A stretch of DNA of 64,000 nt from Leptospira harrisiae (GTDB lineage: Bacteria; Spirochaetota; Leptospiria; Leptospirales; Leptospiraceae). Position numbers and translations under genes: made by a program. Below the pieces are notes generated by a model. It did not search any database and had not been told where the DNA came from. It saw nothing but the letters and a program-made list of their open reading frames with translations. Positions 63,887 to 64,000 of the stretch are shown piece after piece. How positions within the stretch are numbered: position 1 is the stretch's first letter; the number at the start of each line of letters is the position of its first letter. Where the stretch lies: the NCBI RefSeq assembly GCF_002811945.1, contig NZ_NPDX01000003.1, positions 277,167 through 341,166 on the forward strand. Reading direction: 5' to 3'.

Positions 63887-64000
63887 CTTCTTATCTTGCT
63901 CTTCTTCAACTATATACAACAGTGGTTCTATCTTCCCCGATGAGGGAAAGCCTGCGGAGCACCAAGCGGCACTGTCGCGACTGCGAGCACCCGACCGACC

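Larger units (their letters stand above)
63591..64000. other. Right-edge intergenic region with GC-rich structured blocks
   Basis: No gene is convincing. Two blocks, about 63720-63830 and 63915-64000, are much more GC-rich than the genome. The first is packed with hairpins. The second enters from beyond the window; on the minus strand it reads as a short open tail (VGRVLAVATVPLGAPQAF) upstream of a terminator. Both may be dispersed repeats or structured RNA. Confidence 0.5.

Noticed and set aside
63900..64000. tmRNA, SRP RNA or RNase P RNA at the right edge
   Set aside because: The GC-rich block and terminator are suggestive, but I could not match conserved cores of these RNAs in the visible part.

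Overview
The window is AT-rich and densely coded, and reads as chromosomal DNA of a spirochaete of the genus Leptospira. The support is a DUF1554 lipoprotein, many Cys-anchored surface lipoproteins with relaxed spirochaetal lipoboxes, several 7TMR-DISM sensor kinases, a giant membrane-bound adenylate cyclase, a compact che operon and a free-living metabolic gene set. A catalase-peroxidase rather than a clade II catalase suggests the saprophytic branch. This placement is an inference from gene content.

Layout. 1-5.4 kb: a truncated gene end, a DUF1554 lipoprotein, a membrane LuxR-type regulator, a small Cys-rich protein, and eutB-eutC. 5.4-9.6 kb: a long leader with three Fur/PerR-like boxes, an exported KatG directly followed by a HiPIP, a lipoprotein and a DUF1566 remnant. 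9.6-19.6 kb: two related modules of beta-propeller lipoproteins, LytS-like kinase (one intact, one reduced to a 5' remnant) and two response regulators with AraC-type DNA-binding domains, interleaved with two other lipoproteins, a TetR regulator and a hotdog thioesterase-like gene. 19.9-27.1 kb: histidine-kinase-like protein, cheW, MCP, cheA, cheB, cheY, and cheD convergent. 27-37 kb: short RecQ, PrpE, WG-repeat protein, DISM kinase, D-aminoacylase-like amidohydrolase with divergent AraC regulator, and an RRM protein. 37-45.4 kb: a 1237-residue NHL/LamG lipoprotein, DUF4386 protein with divergent membrane AraC regulator, and MFS plus DUF2938 genes divergent from an ArsR-rhodanese regulator. 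45.4-51.6 kb: a translationally coupled adenylate cyclase/response regulator/DISM kinase operon. 51.7-54.6 kb: a modA-modC deletion scar, a hydrolase and a tyrosine recombinase with a folded repeat next to it. 54.7-59.9 kb: an ankyrin protein, a beta-helix/cytochrome c fusion, a di-haem peroxidase-like protein and a DUF5692 protein. 60-64 kb: a gene-poor kilobase, a HARE-HTH protein, a siderophore-interacting-like flavoprotein, an SDR and GC-rich structured DNA at the right edge.

The most striking observation is a shared promoter architecture in the 9.6-16.9 kb region. Four lipoprotein genes (two beta-propellers, a 98-residue and a 337-residue lipoprotein) each carry the same 24-bp element, in the same orientation, exactly 18 bp upstream of an identical TAGAAT hexamer. 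The element covers the -35 position, where a class II activator would bind, and two AraC-type response regulators are encoded among these genes. I infer a local two-component regulon for surface lipoproteins. Function and inducing signal are unknown.

No rRNA, tRNA, CRISPR array or intact insertion sequence was seen. Start codons were adjusted where ribosome binding sites or signal peptides argued for it.
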